A DNA stretch of 64,000 bases from Agrobacterium larrymoorei (GTDB lineage Bacteria > Pseudomonadota > Alphaproteobacteria > Rhizobiales > Rhizobiaceae): positions 186,001 to 250,000 of the forward strand of contig NZ_JAAMFB010000010.1 of NCBI RefSeq assembly GCF_013322225.1, read 5' to 3'. The translations under genes and the position numbers were made by a program. The notes under the pieces were generated by a model. The model made no database searches. It was not told where the DNA came from and worked only from the letters and a program-made list of their open reading frames with translations. This document shows, in pieces, positions 37,173 to 47,147 of this stretch; the stretch's first letter is position 1, and the number at the start of each line of letters is the position of its first letter.

Positions 37173-37675
37173 TCATTCGCCCGGCCCATAAGGAAGATGC
37201 CGCAAGTCTCGCGCTGATTGGTCTGCGGGCCTGGGAAAGAGCGACTTCGGTCATTGGAATAACGAACGAGCTACGGGAAAACGCGCACTCTGCCTTCGGC
37301 AATTTCGTCCAGTCGTCCTGGCTTGCGATTACCGTTATCGAGCTGAATGGCACCGTTGCCGGATGGGCGGCGCGGGAAAATTTCGATGATATGATAACGG
37401 ATTTCTGGATCGATACTCCGCATCAGCGGCAAGGTATCGGCACTGCGCTCTTGGAGGATGTAGAGCGGCAAATTCTAGAGAGGGGATATATCTCCTCCAA
37501 ACTTGAAAGCCATGCCGAGAACGAACCGGCGGTCTCGTTCTTTCGCAAGCACGGCTACGGCGTCAGTTGGTTTTCAATGAAATATTCGTCGAAGCTGGAT
37601 CGCGATGTCCAGTCCATCGGTCTTAGCAAGCAGCTCCTGGAAGCAGAAGTCGAAACTTACGGACCAGTCTTCTGA
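37169..37675 (+). CDS. GNAT family N-acetyltransferase (second of the pair)
   Basis: 168 residues from a GTG start that overlaps the previous stop (GTGA, 37169-37172). It begins [20 protein letters not shown] and carries ITDFWIDTPHQRQGIGTALL (acetyl-CoA motif with QRQGIG). Alignment by eye to its neighbour shows the same spacing of LIG...AW, GW.AR, D.WID and GxG blocks. It converges on DUF1294 with a 19-base overlap. Confidence 0.85.
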   Translation: MIIRPAHKEDAASLALIGLRAWERATSVIGITNELRENAHSAFGNFVQSSWLAITVIELNGTVAGWAARENFDDMITDFWIDTPHQRQGIGTALLEDVERQILERGYISSKLESHAENEPAVSFFRKHGYGVSWFSMKYSSKLDRDVQSIGLSKQLLEAEVETYGPVF

Positions 37676-37998
37676 GAGAGTGCGTTAACGACCGCCAGCA
37701 ATCGTAAGGGCCAATTGGGCACGATTAAAGTGACGGTTATAAGTGCTATCTGCAGCAGGATTATGAACCTCAGATTGCTTCGGAATGGCTCTTTGCGCGT
37801 TTTATGACGGAGCAACTGTTGCGCAAGTACCGCGCCGAGGCTGCCGCCGAGAAACGCCAGCCACAGCAGGGTACTTTCACTTACCCGCCACTCACCGTTC
37901 CTCGCTGCCTCCTTGTCCCACCAATAAATGAGAAAGACGAGCAGATTGCAGGTGAGATAGGTAGCAACCGAAAGAGCAAGCGTAATCATGGAAAGCAT
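37657..37998 (-). CDS. DUF1294 family membrane protein
   Basis: 113 residues with three predicted membrane helices and the DUF1294 motifs FLIYWWDKEAARNGEWRVSE and LAFLGGSLGAVLAQQLLRHK (the family has YxxDK..A and GGxxGA). Function unknown. Its 3' end overlaps the end of the GNAT gene; gatB lies divergently on the other side. Confidence 0.85.
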   Translation of the reverse strand: MLSMITLALSVATYLTCNLLVFLIYWWDKEAARNGEWRVSESTLLWLAFLGGSLGAVLAQQLLRHKTRKEPFRSNLRFIILLQIALITVTLIVPNWPLRLLAVVNALSQKTGP

Positions 37999-38122
37999 TT
38001 AAATTAAAAAGTGTAAACAATGGATTTTCAACCAACCGCGCCTCGGTACGACAAGCCTTGCGCCATCCGGCCATTTGTTCTACCTCACCACTGATAGAAA
38101 TTCCGTATCTAAAGAGCTTGAT

Positions 38123-39625
38123 ATGACCCTTGTAGACGTGCGCACACCCGATCCGAAACGTTTCATTCCCGGCGCGACAGGCGATTGGGAAATCGTCATC
38201 GGCATGGAAGTCCACGCACAGGTTCTGTCGAATTCAAAGCTTTTCTCCGGCGCCTCCACCACCTTCGGCAATGCGCCGAACTCCAACGTTTCGCTGGTGG
38301 ATGCGGCCATGCCCGGCATGCTGCCAGTCATCAACGAGGAATGCGTGGCGCAGGCGGTGCGTACGGGGCTTGGTCTGAAAGCAAAGATCAACAATCGTTC
38401 GATCTTCGACCGCAAGAACTATTTCTATCCTGATTTGCCGCAGGGTTATCAGATTTCGCAGTTCAAGGACCCCATCGTCGGCGAAGGACAGATCGTTATT
38501 TCGCTCGGCCCTGATCGTCAGGGCAATTTCGAAGACATCGAAATCGGCATCGAGCGTTTGCATCTGGAGCAGGATGCGGGCAAGTCGATGCACGATCAGC
38601 ATCCAACTATGTCCTATGTCGACCTGAACCGTTCTGGCGTGGCGCTGATGGAAATCGTGTCCAAGCCGGACATGCGCTCTTCGGATGAAGCCAAGGCCTA
38701 TATGACCAAGCTTCGCTCCATCGTGCGCTACCTCGGCACCTGCGACGGCAACATGGACGAAGGCTCCATGCGCGCCGACGTGAACGTTTCCGTACGGCGG
38801 CCGGGCGAAGGCTTCGGCACGCGTTGCGAAATCAAGAACGTCAACTCCATCCGCTTCATTGGTCAGGCCATCGAATACGAAGCCCGTCGCCAGATCGCCA
38901 TTCTGGAAGACGGTGGCACCATCGATCAGGAAACCCGCTTGTTCGATCCGGGTAAGGGTGAAACACGCTCCATGCGCTCCAAGGAAGATGCGCACGATTA
39001 CCGCTATTTCCCGGACCCCGACCTGCTGCCGCTGGAATTCGACGATGCCTATGTCGAGGCGCTGAGCAAGGATTTGCCGGAGCTGCCAGATGACAAGAAA
39101 GCCCGCTTCGTCAGTGAACTCGGACTGTCCGTCTACGACGCCTCGATCCTCGTCTCGGAAAAGGCGATTGCCGATTACTACGAGCATGTTGCTGAAGGTC
39201 GCGATGGCAAGATTGCCGCCAACTGGGTGATCAACGATCTGCTTGGTGCCTTGAACAAGTCGAGCAAGGGCATCGAGGATACGCCGGTTTCTGCCGCGCA
39301 ACTCGGTGGCATCATCGATCTGATCAAGGCAAACACCATTTCCGGCAAGATCGCCAAGGACCTGTTCGAAATCGTCTGGAACGAAGGCGGCAACCCTGCC
39401 GAGATCGTTGAGAGCCGTGGCATGAAGCAGGTTACGGACACTGGCGCGATTGAAAAGGCCGTGGACGAGATCATCGCCGCCAACCCGGATCAGGTCGAGA
39501 AGGTGAAGGCCAAGCCGACGCTCGCTGGCTGGTTCGTCGGCCAGGTCATGAAGGCAACCGGCGGCAAGGCCAACCCGCAGGCGGTGCAGGAGTTGGTGAA
39601 GGCTAAGTTGGGAATCGAAGAGTAA
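38123..39625 (+). CDS. gatB: Asp-tRNA(Asn)/Glu-tRNA(Gln) amidotransferase subunit B
   Basis: 500 residues. The start [14 protein letters not shown] is followed by [20 protein letters not shown], the GatB hallmark, then [31 protein letters not shown] and a C-terminal YqeY-like tRNA-binding domain ending VKAKLGIEE. It phosphorylates the misacylated tRNA and transfers ammonia from GatA. The ATG at 38123 is preferred over one at 38075, which adds a segment without family match. Confidence 0.97.
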   Translation: MTLVDVRTPDPKRFIPGATGDWEIVIGMEVHAQVLSNSKLFSGASTTFGNAPNSNVSLVDAAMPGMLPVINEECVAQAVRTGLGLKAKINNRSIFDRKNYFYPDLPQGYQISQFKDPIVGEGQIVISLGPDRQGNFEDIEIGIERLHLEQDAGKSMHDQHPTMSYVDLNRSGVALMEIVSKPDMRSSDEAKAYMTKLRSIVRYLGTCDGNMDEGSMRADVNVSVRRPGEGFGTRCEIKNVNSIRFIGQAIEYEARRQIAILEDGGTIDQETRLFDPGKGETRSMRSKEDAHDYRYFPDPDLLPLEFDDAYVEALSKDLPELPDDKKARFVSELGLSVYDASILVSEKAIADYYEHVAEGRDGKIAANWVINDLLGALNKSSKGIEDTPVSAAQLGGIIDLIKANTISGKIAKDLFEIVWNEGGNPAEIVESRGMKQVTDTGAIEKAVDEIIAANPDQVEKVKAKPTLAGWFVGQVMKATGGKANPQAVQELVKAKLGIEE

Positions 39626-39689
39626 ACGGCCTCTGACCCATCTTTTGCTCTCCTTAATTGGGAGGCTGAAGATAGTTAGAATACCTACT

Positions 39690-39778
39690 CTCCGTCATCC
39701 TCGAGCTTGACCCGAGGATCTACCACGGTTGGCGTTGGGGTTAGTCAGATCCTCGGGTCAAGCCCGCGGATGACGGAG
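39690..39778. repeat. Palindromic intergenic repeat after gatB
   Basis: The 32-base arms at 39690-39721 and 39747-39778 (starting CTCCGTCATCCTCGAGCTTG and AGATCCTCGGGTCAAGCCCG) are inverted copies with about two mismatches around a 25-base loop. This CCGTCATCCTCG...GACCCGAGGATC type of palindrome is a dispersed repeat of many alphaproteobacterial genomes. It may also end the gatB transcript. Confidence 0.85.
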
Positions 39779-39842
39779 AACTTGAAGGAACGCATTCTTA
39801 CGCCGGGACATCTCCCGGCGTTTCCATTTGAACGGAGAAACA

Positions 39843-40343
39843 ATGGTGTTTTTCATCCGCACTGCCAGCGAGCGCGATATCGAACCAGTCCGAACGCTTC
39901 TGGCGCGAACATGGCATGCCACTTACGATTCGATCTACGGCGCCGATAAGGTCAGCGGAATGATTGCGGAGTGGCATTCGCAAGCAGCGATGAAAGAGCG
40001 TGTGCAGAAAAAAGGCGGCGAATTCCTTGTTGCGGACGACGGCAAACGCATCGGCGGGATGGCTTACGCGGTCATGTCCACCAAAATGGCGAAAACGGCT
40101 CTGCTCTATCAACTCTACGTCGATCCGGCCTTTCAGCGACAGGGCGTGGGCCGTGATCTGTTCTCTGAACTGGAGACCTGTTTTCCAGATGCGGAAATTA
40201 TGCGGCTGGAGGTCGAGCCTAAAAATGCTGTCGCAATATCCTTCTATGAAGGTGTGGGTTTCGCCGAGGTCGACCGGATCGCGAGTCTGGCTGGTGTTGA
40301 GGGGATGCCCGGGATCGTAATGGAGAAGAGCTTGAAAAGATGA
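39843..40343 (+). CDS. GNAT family N-acetyltransferase
   Basis: 166 residues starting MVFFIRTASERDIEPVRTLL, with YQLYVDPAFQRQGVGRDLFS (acetyl-CoA motif) and the terminal VGFAEVDRIAS. GGAG lies six bases before ATG 39843; a longer frame to 39828 has no ribosome site. The next GNAT gene overlaps by ATGA. The fold is clear but the substrate cannot be told. Confidence 0.88.
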   Translation: MVFFIRTASERDIEPVRTLLARTWHATYDSIYGADKVSGMIAEWHSQAAMKERVQKKGGEFLVADDGKRIGGMAYAVMSTKMAKTALLYQLYVDPAFQRQGVGRDLFSELETCFPDAEIMRLEVEPKNAVAISFYEGVGFAEVDRIASLAGVEGMPGIVMEKSLKR

Positions 40344-40813
40344 AAAAAGCGGAGGAAGAGCTTGCCATCCGTGAAGCGCGGGAGCTCGATTTGCCTGCAC
40401 TCATTGCAATGTTTGCCGCTGATGACGTGGGCGGGCATGGCGATACGACGAGCGACGAAGCTTTGCCGGATTATCTGGCCGCGTTCCGTGCCATGGGCAT
40501 GTCACCGAACGAAACGCTCTATGTCGCAGAACTTGATGGCGAGGTTGTCGGCACCTTTCAGACCGCAGTCCTCACAAAACTTGTGGGCCGTGGCGCGGTG
40601 TCAATGGTGATCGAGGCGGTGCAGACCCGCGAAGACATGCGCGGTCGTGGCATCGGCGCTATGATGATCCGCCACTGCATCGAACAGGCGAAAAGCAAGG
40701 GATTTGACGCCATCCAGCTAACTTCCAACATAGCGCGGCTCGACGCGCATCGTTTCTACGAGAGGCTGGGTTTCGAGAAGCGGCATCTCGGTTTCAGGAT
40801 GAAGCTTAAATAG
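40340..40813 (+). CDS. GNAT family N-acetyltransferase
   Basis: 157 residues; the acetyl-CoA motif is VQTREDMRGRGIGAMMIRHC (about residue 94-113), the fold ends with FYERLGFEKRHLGFRMKL. The ATG overlaps the stop of the preceding GNAT gene (40340-40343), so they are coupled. Substrate unknown. Confidence 0.88.
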   Translation: MKKAEEELAIREARELDLPALIAMFAADDVGGHGDTTSDEALPDYLAAFRAMGMSPNETLYVAELDGEVVGTFQTAVLTKLVGRGAVSMVIEAVQTREDMRGRGIGAMMIRHCIEQAKSKGFDAIQLTSNIARLDAHRFYERLGFEKRHLGFRMKLK

Positions 40814-40919
40814 CTTTCGCGTTGCGGGAAATGCTGGACAATCAGTGTCGGGAACGGCATAAGCTTGTGACTGTGCGGGTGCGAAAGCGCCGCATCTGAA
40901 AAGCCCGAGGAACGGATTA

Positions 40920-41318
40920 ATGAAGACTCTTCTGACGCAAATCTTCACCTGGTGGAACGGCCAGACGATCGGAACGCGCTTTCACACATGGCGATTCGGC
41001 AAGAAGGTTGGCACGGATGAGTTGGGCAATACCTACTACGAAGGTGGCACCACCTCCTGGGGCATGCCGCGCCGTTGGGTGATTTACAATGGTTACGCCG
41101 AAGCATCCGCTATCCCTCCGGGCTGGCACGGCTGGATGCATTACCGTACCGATACGCCCCCAAGCCAGGAAAGCTATACCGCGCGTGAGTGGCAGAAGGC
41201 ACATCAGCCGAATCTGACCGGCTCTTCGAAAGCCTATCGCCCGAAGGGTTCTCTGGCAGTCTCCGGCGAGCGCCCGCGTGTGACCGGCGACTACGACGCC
41301 TGGACACCTGGCGGCTGA
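40920..41318 (+). CDS. NADH:ubiquinone oxidoreductase subunit NDUFA12 homologue
   Basis: 132 residues, starting MKTLLTQIFTWWNGQTIGTR and containing DELGNTYYEGG, RRWVIYNGYAEASAIPPGWH and GWMHYRTDTPPS, the NDUFA12/B17.2 pattern. In mitochondria this is an accessory subunit of complex I; its alphaproteobacterial homologue is a genuine complex I component. The long tail to residue 132 is Pro/Ser-rich. Upstream of DUF2155, aat and accBC, an order seen across rhizobia. Confidence 0.93.
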   Translation: MKTLLTQIFTWWNGQTIGTRFHTWRFGKKVGTDELGNTYYEGGTTSWGMPRRWVIYNGYAEASAIPPGWHGWMHYRTDTPPSQESYTAREWQKAHQPNLTGSSKAYRPKGSLAVSGERPRVTGDYDAWTPGG

Positions 41319-41461
41319 TATTGCTTGACCGACATTCCGTTTCTAACGGGGTGAAACTGGCGGACATTTGATGATGGCCGCCACCCGCTTTTGCCACATT
41401 CGGCCTTTAGGCGTGATCTGGCTCTTGGATGGGCGGGGCAGTTTTCTGGAGACGATTTGAT

Positions 41462-41899
41462 ATGAGAACATTCACGCGGGATATTTCTTTGCGTGCGCTG
41501 GCAGTGTCGCTCGTGGCACTGTTGCCAGTTGTCGGTCTTGTATCTCCTGTCTCCGCCGCTCGTCTTGAGAACAAGGTCGCGGTTTTCTCCGGCATCGATA
41601 AGATCACCGGGCGTATCACCTCCTTCGATGTTTATATCGATGAAACGGTGCAGTTCGGCGCATTACAGGTGACGCCGAAGGTCTGCTACTCGCGTGACGA
41701 CACCGAAGCGCAGAAGATCGATTCTTTTGTGGAAGTCGATGAAATCACATTGGACCGAAAGATCCGGCGCATCTTCACCGGCTGGATGTTCGCTTCCAGT
41801 CCGGGTCTCAACGCTGTTGAGCATCCGATCTACGACGTGTGGCTGACCGGCTGCAAGCAGGAATCGGACGTTCCGGCACCTTCGACTGCGAGTAATTGA
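41462..41899 (+). CDS. DUF2155 exported protein
   Basis: 145 residues with a signal peptide (MRTFTRDISLRALAVSLVAL, cleavage near VSA-A at about 33) and the mature motif KVAVFSGIDKITGRITSFDV, then RRIFTGWMFASSPGLNAVEH and YDVWLTGC. This is the DUF2155 family, periplasmic, function unknown, which neighbours accBC-aat in alphaproteobacteria. Two cysteines (about 79 and 133) could be bridged. Confidence 0.9.
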   Translation: MRTFTRDISLRALAVSLVALLPVVGLVSPVSAARLENKVAVFSGIDKITGRITSFDVYIDETVQFGALQVTPKVCYSRDDTEAQKIDSFVEVDEITLDRKIRRIFTGWMFASSPGLNAVEHPIYDVWLTGCKQESDVPAPSTASN

Positions 41900-41908
41900 G
41901 CCGCTGAT

Positions 41909-42526
41909 TTAGTCGTTGAATAGCGCATCGGCTTGCTCAACAGCCGCTTCCAGCATCTTCGCATATTCCACCTTCGGAATATCGATAGCCCCGAACGTTT
42001 TCAAATGCTCTGTCGTGAATTGCGTATCGAGCAGGGTAAAACCCTTTTCGCGCAATCTTTCTACCAAATGCACAAGGCAAATTTTAGAGGCATTGGTGCG
42101 ACGGGAGAACATGCTTTCTCCGAAGAAGGCGGCACCCAGTGAAACGCCGTATAGACCGCCGACGAGTTGGTCGCCTTCCCATGCTTCAACACTATGCGCG
42201 TGGCCGATGTGGTGCAGCTCGCTGTAAAGCTTACGGATCGTGTCGTTGATCCAAGTGCTGGGGCGATCGGTTGCTTCTTCGGCACAGCCCGACATTACGC
42301 CTTCGAAATCCGTATCGAAACGAATATCGAACGGCTTTTTGCGGATCGCTTTGCTGAGACTTTTGGAAACGTGGAAATCATCGAGCGGTATGACGCCGCG
42401 TAATTCCGGTTCGACCCAGAAAAGTTCGGGATCGTCAGCCGACTCTGCCATCGGGAAGAGACCGATGGAGTAGGCGCGCAGCAGCATATCGACAGTAATA
42501 TCGCTATCTCTGCTGCGCCGACCCAT
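41909..42526 (-). CDS. aat: Leucyl/phenylalanyl-tRNA-protein transferase
   Basis: 205 residues. It starts [20 protein letters not shown] and contains [40 protein letters not shown] and [20 protein letters not shown], the Aat fingerprint. It attaches Leu or Phe to N-terminal Arg/Lys of proteins, making them substrates for ClpAP/ClpS. It is three bases downstream of accC and so part of the aroQ-accB-accC-aat operon. Confidence 0.96.
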   Translation of the reverse strand: MGRRSRDSDITVDMLLRAYSIGLFPMAESADDPELFWVEPELRGVIPLDDFHVSKSLSKAIRKKPFDIRFDTDFEGVMSGCAEEATDRPSTWINDTIRKLYSELHHIGHAHSVEAWEGDQLVGGLYGVSLGAAFFGESMFSRRTNASKICLVHLVERLREKGFTLLDTQFTTEHLKTFGAIDIPKVEYAKMLEAAVEQADALFND

Positions 42527-42529
42527 ACC

Positions 42530-43873
42530 CTAGTGTGCGTCACCGGCCAGATATTTTTCCAGCCAGTGAATGTCGTAGTTACCAGCCAGAATGTCTTCGT
42601 TCTGAAGCAGGTCCTGGAATAGCGGAAGCGTGGTCTTGATACCGTCCACGACAAACTCGTCCAGCGCGCGACGCAAACGACGAATGCATTCGTCACGGTC
42701 GCGGCCGTGCACGATCAGCTTGCCGATCATGCTGTCGTAGTAAGGCGGAATCTTGTAGCCCTGATAGGCACCCGAATCCACGCGCACGCCGAGACCGCCG
42801 GGCGTATGGAAATAGGTCAGCGTGCCGGGAGACGGCACGAAGGTGCGCGGGTCTTCGGCATTGATACGGCATTCGATGGCGTGGCCATGGAATTCGATAT
42901 CCGCCTGTGTGACCGAAAGCCCCTGACCCGAAGCGACGCGAATCTGCTCCTGCACCAAGTCCATGCCGGTGATGGCTTCCGTGACCGGATGCTCCACCTG
43001 AAGACGGGTGTTCATTTCGATGAAATAGAACTCGCCGTTTTCATAGAGGAACTCGATTGTGCCTGCACCGCGATATTTGAGCTTGCGCATAGCATTGGCG
43101 CAGACTTCGCCGATCTGCATACGCTGCTCGACGGTAAGAGCAGGGGAATTGGCCTCTTCCAGCACCTTCTGGTGGCGGCGTTGCAGAGAGCAATCGCGTT
43201 CGCCGAGATGGATCGCATTGCCTTCGCCATCACCGAAAACCTGCACCTCGATGTGGCGCGGCTTGCCGAGGTATTTTTCCATATAGACGGCGTCGTTGCC
43301 GAAAGCGGCCAGCGCTTCGGAACGGGCAGTCGAAACAGCTTCTTCCAGATCGGCTTCGGTCTTGGCAACCTTCATGCCGCGTCCGCCGCCGCCAGCGGTT
43401 GCCTTGATGAGCACAGGGAAGCCAATCGTCTTGGCAATCTCCAGCGCATTCTCAGGCTTCACTTCGCCATCAGAACCAGGAACGACGGGAATTCCGAGTT
43501 CCTGTGCGGTCTGTTTGGCAGTGATCTTGTCGCCCATGATGCGGATGTGGTCAGCGGTCGGCCCGATGAAGGTGATGCCGTGCGCTTCTAGAATATCCGC
43601 AAACTTTGCGTTTTCCGAAAGGAAGCCGTAGCCGGGGTGAACCGCATCCGCGCCGGTGATTTCGCAGGCCGCAACGATCTGGTGGATGTTGAGATAGCTG
43701 TCACGCGAAGGCGGCGGGCCGATGCACACGCTTTCGTCTGCAAGGCGCACATGCATGGCGTCCGCATCCGCCGTCGAGTGTACGGCGACGGTCGGGATGC
43801 CGAGTTCCTTGGCAGCACGAAGCACGCGGAGAGCGATTTCGCCACGGTTGGCTATGAGGATTTTGGAGACCAT
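42530..43873 (-). CDS. accC: Acetyl-CoA carboxylase, biotin carboxylase subunit
   Basis: 447 residues, full length. The start [20 protein letters not shown], the glycine-rich ATP loop [15 protein letters not shown] (about 159-173) and [20 protein letters not shown] (about 286-305, with catalytic Arg) are present. It carboxylates the biotin on AccB with ATP and bicarbonate, the first half of malonyl-CoA synthesis. accB lies 11 bases upstream. Confidence 0.98.
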   Translation of the reverse strand: MVSKILIANRGEIALRVLRAAKELGIPTVAVHSTADADAMHVRLADESVCIGPPPSRDSYLNIHQIVAACEITGADAVHPGYGFLSENAKFADILEAHGITFIGPTADHIRIMGDKITAKQTAQELGIPVVPGSDGEVKPENALEIAKTIGFPVLIKATAGGGGRGMKVAKTEADLEEAVSTARSEALAAFGNDAVYMEKYLGKPRHIEVQVFGDGEGNAIHLGERDCSLQRRHQKVLEEANSPALTVEQRMQIGEVCANAMRKLKYRGAGTIEFLYENGEFYFIEMNTRLQVEHPVTEAITGMDLVQEQIRVASGQGLSVTQADIEFHGHAIECRINAEDPRTFVPSPGTLTYFHTPGGLGVRVDSGAYQGYKIPPYYDSMIGKLIVHGRDRDECIRRLRRALDEFVVDGIKTTLPLFQDLLQNEDILAGNYDIHWLEKYLAGDAH

Positions 43874-43884
43874 GATGAGCGCCC

Positions 43885-44373
43885 TTATTCGATGACCACT
43901 AGCGCTTCACCATACTCCACGGGCTGAGCGTCGTTGACGATGATTTCCGTGACCTTGCCGGACTTAGGTGCCGGGATCTGGTTCATGGTCTTCATGGCTT
44001 CGACAATAAGAAGCGTCTGGCCTTCCTTGACGGTCGCGCCGACTTCGATGAAGGCGCGTGCGCCCGGAGCTGGCGACAGGTAAACCGTGCCGACCATCGG
44101 CGATGTCACGGTGTTGGCCGGGTTGCGGGCAGGGGCTGCCGATGCGGCGGGCGCGGCAGGCGCTGCAACTGCCGGAGCAGCGGCAGGTGCGGCAGCCGGT
44201 GCAGGAGCGTAAGCGGGTGCTGCGGCATAAACCGTGGCGGGTGGAGCCGAGCGGGAAACGCGGATGCGCAAATCTTCCTGCTCTACTTCGATCTCGGAAA
44301 GATCGGTGTCGTTGAGGATGTTCGCGAGCTCGCGGATCAGTTCCTTGTCGATACCGTTTTTCTTTTCAGACAT
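43885..44373 (-). CDS. accB: Biotin carboxyl carrier protein of acetyl-CoA carboxylase
   Basis: 162 residues: an N-terminal helical region, an Ala/Pro-rich linker (about 52-88, with many APA repeats) and the biotinyl domain with [13 protein letters not shown], in which Lys128 carries the biotin. AMKT replaces the AMKM of enterobacteria, as is usual in alphaproteobacteria. accC is directly downstream and aroQ 27 bases upstream. Confidence 0.97.
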   Translation of the reverse strand: MSEKKNGIDKELIRELANILNDTDLSEIEVEQEDLRIRVSRSAPPATVYAAAPAYAPAPAAAPAAAPAVAAPAAPAASAAPARNPANTVTSPMVGTVYLSPAPGARAFIEVGATVKEGQTLLIVEAMKTMNQIPAPKSGKVTEIIVNDAQPVEYGEALVVIE

Positions 44374-44400
44374 GACAAACCCTATTCTCTTTGTTTCTTT

Positions 44401-44838
44401 TTATGCCGTGATGTTTTTCAAGGCGTTGAGCGCCATGATGTAGCCATATGGTCCAAAGCCGCAGACCATGCCTTTAGCGGCGGGCGCTATCATCGATTTA
44501 TGGCGAAATTCTTCGCGTGCATGAATGTTCGAGATATGAACTTCCACGACAGGAACGGAGATGGCGCGAATGGCATCGTGCAGTGCAATCGACGTGTGGC
44601 CATAAGCACCGGGATTGATGACGACGCCGACGGCGCGCTCACCTGCTTCGTGTAGCAGATCCACGAGCACGCCTTCATGGTTGGACTGATGGCACTCGAC
44701 GGCAAAGCCGAGTTCTTCACCGGCCTTCACGCAGTCGTTCTCGATGTCCTTCAGCGTCTTGCCGCCGTAAATGCCCGGCTCGCGTTTTCCCAACATGTTG
44801 AGATTGGGGCCGTTCAGGACGAAGATCGTGTTGCTCAT
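44401..44838 (-). CDS. aroQ: 3-Dehydroquinate dehydratase, type II
   Basis: 145 residues, the dodecameric type II enzyme of the shikimate pathway. NGPNLNMLGKREPGIYGG near the start holds the catalytic Tyr and Arg of the lid loop, and VEVHISNIHAREEFRHKSM (about 98-116) the catalytic His and substrate-binding residues. ATG at 44838 is chosen; upstream in-frame codons have no family match. First gene of the accBC-aat operon. Confidence 0.96.
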   Translation of the reverse strand: MSNTIFVLNGPNLNMLGKREPGIYGGKTLKDIENDCVKAGEELGFAVECHQSNHEGVLVDLLHEAGERAVGVVINPGAYGHTSIALHDAIRAISVPVVEVHISNIHAREEFRHKSMIAPAAKGMVCGFGPYGYIMALNALKNITA

Positions 44839-44891
44839 TCGCGGTTCCGTCAAAAAATCAGGCACACCTATAGACCGCGTAACCGTCAAGG

Positions 44892-44957
44892 AAAAGCCCC
44901 CGTATGCCCGAAAGCGCCGAGGGATTGTCTGGATACGGAGTTATTCAGGGGCTTTTT
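44892..44957 (-). terminator. Terminator after the DsbA-like gene
   Basis: On the minus strand AAAAGCCCC (complement of 44948-44956) pairs with GGGGCTTTT (complement of 44892-44900), with further pairing of CCGTA and TACGG inside a long loop; a T-rich end follows. It separates the DsbA-like gene from aroQ. Confidence 0.6.
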
Positions 44958-44963
44958 ATATAA

Positions 44964-45731
44964 TCAGGAGCAAGTCGCCTTTCCGCAGGCACGCATGTTG
45001 GCGATTTTTTCCTTGAGAGGGCCAGCGCCGACCGCACCGAAAACGGCTTCGTTGCCGATGACATAGGAAGGCGTACCGGAAATACCGAGATTGGTGGCAA
45101 GGGTGTAGGCTTCCTGAACCTGTGCGTCGTTAGGGCTTGCCGCCATCGACTTGCGGATGTCTGCTTCCTTCAGCCCAAGCGAAGTGGCAACTTCGATGGC
45201 GCTTGCTTCGTTTGCGCGGCCGCGGCTGCCGAGAAGCGTGCGCTGGAATTCAGCATACTTCTCAGGCGCGATCAGCTTCACCGCGTTGGAAACCTTGTGT
45301 GCCTCGACCGATTCTGGCCCGAGGATGGGGAACTCCTTGAGCACAATGCGGACATTCTTGTCGGTTTTCAGAATATTATCCGTGTCAGCCATGGCGCGCT
45401 TGCAGTAGCCGCAGTTGTAATCGAAGAATTCGACGAGCGTGACGTCGCCGTCCGGATTTCCGAGAGACAGATCATATTTCGATTCGAACAGGGCCTTGCT
45501 GTTTTCTCCGACCGCATCAGCGGCTTTGGCAGTACGCGCCTCCATCTGCTTTTTCTCAAGCGCGTCCTGAACCTCGAGCATGATCTCGGGGTTCTCAATC
45601 AGATATTCCTTGATGAATGCGCCGATCTCTTTTTTCTGCTGGGCGTCCAGCGCGTGTGCGGGAAGCGAAACGAAAAGCGCCGAGAGGGCCGTCACGCAGG
45701 CAAATGCCTTGGTTTTCAGGGAAAGCGCCAT
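44964..45731 (-). CDS. Periplasmic DsbA-family thiol:disulfide oxidoreductase
   Basis: 255 residues with a signal peptide (MALSLKTKAFACVTALSALF, cleavage near AHA-L at about 27), a helical N-terminal segment (about 30-75) and a thioredoxin fold holding CGYC at 107-110 and the cis-Pro in SGTPSYVIG. The N-terminal helical extension resembles ScsC/BdbD-like members. The role is disulfide formation or isomerisation in the periplasm. ATG at 45731 follows GAGGA; longer frames reach to 45764. Confidence 0.9.
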   Translation of the reverse strand: MALSLKTKAFACVTALSALFVSLPAHALDAQQKKEIGAFIKEYLIENPEIMLEVQDALEKKQMEARTAKAADAVGENSKALFESKYDLSLGNPDGDVTLVEFFDYNCGYCKRAMADTDNILKTDKNVRIVLKEFPILGPESVEAHKVSNAVKLIAPEKYAEFQRTLLGSRGRANEASAIEVATSLGLKEADIRKSMAASPNDAQVQEAYTLATNLGISGTPSYVIGNEAVFGAVGAGPLKEKIANMRACGKATCS

Positions 45732-45888
45732 AGTGGTCCTCATCGGTTCGAAGCTGTTAATCACATGGTGGCAATTACCTTAATTTAAAGGAATTGCCAT
45801 ACGGCAAATAAATTCAGGGCGTTGCTATCTCGTCATTGTGAAGATCGCAACAATGCGGCAAATGTCCGTCATATTATAAAGAAAGAGC

Positions 45889-47052
45889 ATGCCTTTGATA
45901 ACCTTGTCCAAGCGAAGCGCAGTCGAGCCATTTCATGCGATGGATATTCTGGCTGAGGCCAATCGGCGTAGACAGGCAGGTCGCCCCGTCATTTCCATGG
46001 CCGTTGGGCAGCCCTCGCACTCTGCGCCGAAGGCGTCTCTTGAAGCGGCGGAAGCGGCGCTGAAAACCGGTCGCATCGGTTATACGGATGCGCTTGGCAT
46101 GCGGGAGCTTCGCGAGACAATCGCAGCACATTATCGCATTCGTCACCAGGTGGTGATAGACCCCGCGCGCGTTGCCGTGACAACGGGTTCATCTGCGGCG
46201 TTCAATCTGGCGTTCCTGGCTCTGTTCGATGCGGGAGATGCCGTCGCCATCGCAAGGCCTGGATATCCCGCTTACCGCAACATCTTGAAAGCGCTGGGCC
46301 TCACGGTCGTGGAAGTGCCGGTAACGGCGGAAACGGGCTATACGCTGACGCCAGCAAGTCTCGAGCGCGCTGAGACGAAAGCCGGAGTGAAGCTGAAGGG
46401 CGTGCTGCTGGCAAGCCCCGCAAACCCGACCGGAACGGTGACGGGAAGGGAGGCGCTGAAGCGCCTTGCGGCCTATTGCGACAGTCGCGACATCGCTTTC
46501 ATTTCAGATGAAATCTACCACGGCCTGACCTTCGTGGGAGAAGAGGCGAGCGCGGTCGAGATCACCGAAAACGCCGTGGTCATCAACTCCTTCTCCAAAT
46601 ATTATTGCATGACCGGCTGGCGCATTGGCTGGATGGTATTGCCTGAAGCGTTGATCCGCCCGGTCGAATGTCTTGCTCAGAGCATGTATATCTCTGCACC
46701 GGAGATTTCTCAGCTTGCAGCAACCGCTGCGTTTTCTGCTGAGGAGGAGATGGACGTCTACAAGGAAAGCTATCGGACGAACCGTGATTTCCTGATCGCG
46801 CGTTTGCCAGAACTGGGACTGCCGCTGGCATCGCCTATGGATGGCGCCTTTTACGCTTATGTGGATACAAGCCGTTACTCGAATGACAGCATGGAATTTG
46901 CCAGGCGGATGTTAGCGGAAATCGATGTAGCGGCAACGCCGGGCCTCGATTTCGATCCGCTGGAAGGTCACCGTGCCATGCGCTTTTCCTATGCGGGCTC
47001 CGTTTCGGATATTGCGGAAGCCGTTGGCCGTATAGCAGGCTGGTTGAAGTAG
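45889..47052 (+). CDS. Class I/II pyridoxal-phosphate aminotransferase
   Basis: 387 residues. The Schiff-base Lys lies in NSFSKYYCMTGWRIGWMV (about residue 236), the PLP-binding blocks include GSSAAFNLAF, PGYPAYRN, SPANPTG and SDEIYHGL, and the terminal Arg is in RFSYAGS. It is an aspartate/aromatic-type aminotransferase; substrate not determinable. It is divergent from the DsbA-like gene. Confidence 0.93.
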   Translation: MPLITLSKRSAVEPFHAMDILAEANRRRQAGRPVISMAVGQPSHSAPKASLEAAEAALKTGRIGYTDALGMRELRETIAAHYRIRHQVVIDPARVAVTTGSSAAFNLAFLALFDAGDAVAIARPGYPAYRNILKALGLTVVEVPVTAETGYTLTPASLERAETKAGVKLKGVLLASPANPTGTVTGREALKRLAAYCDSRDIAFISDEIYHGLTFVGEEASAVEITENAVVINSFSKYYCMTGWRIGWMVLPEALIRPVECLAQSMYISAPEISQLAATAAFSAEEEMDVYKESYRTNRDFLIARLPELGLPLASPMDGAFYAYVDTSRYSNDSMEFARRMLAEIDVAATPGLDFDPLEGHRAMRFSYAGSVSDIAEAVGRIAGWLK

Positions 47053-47147
47053 GCCTCTCAAAGTTTTTCTGTGCCTGCTATCACTCCTTTTGGTTCGACT
47101 TGCTGCGCTAATCGGCTAAGTTCCACGAAGCAATTTGGAGGAAAGAT

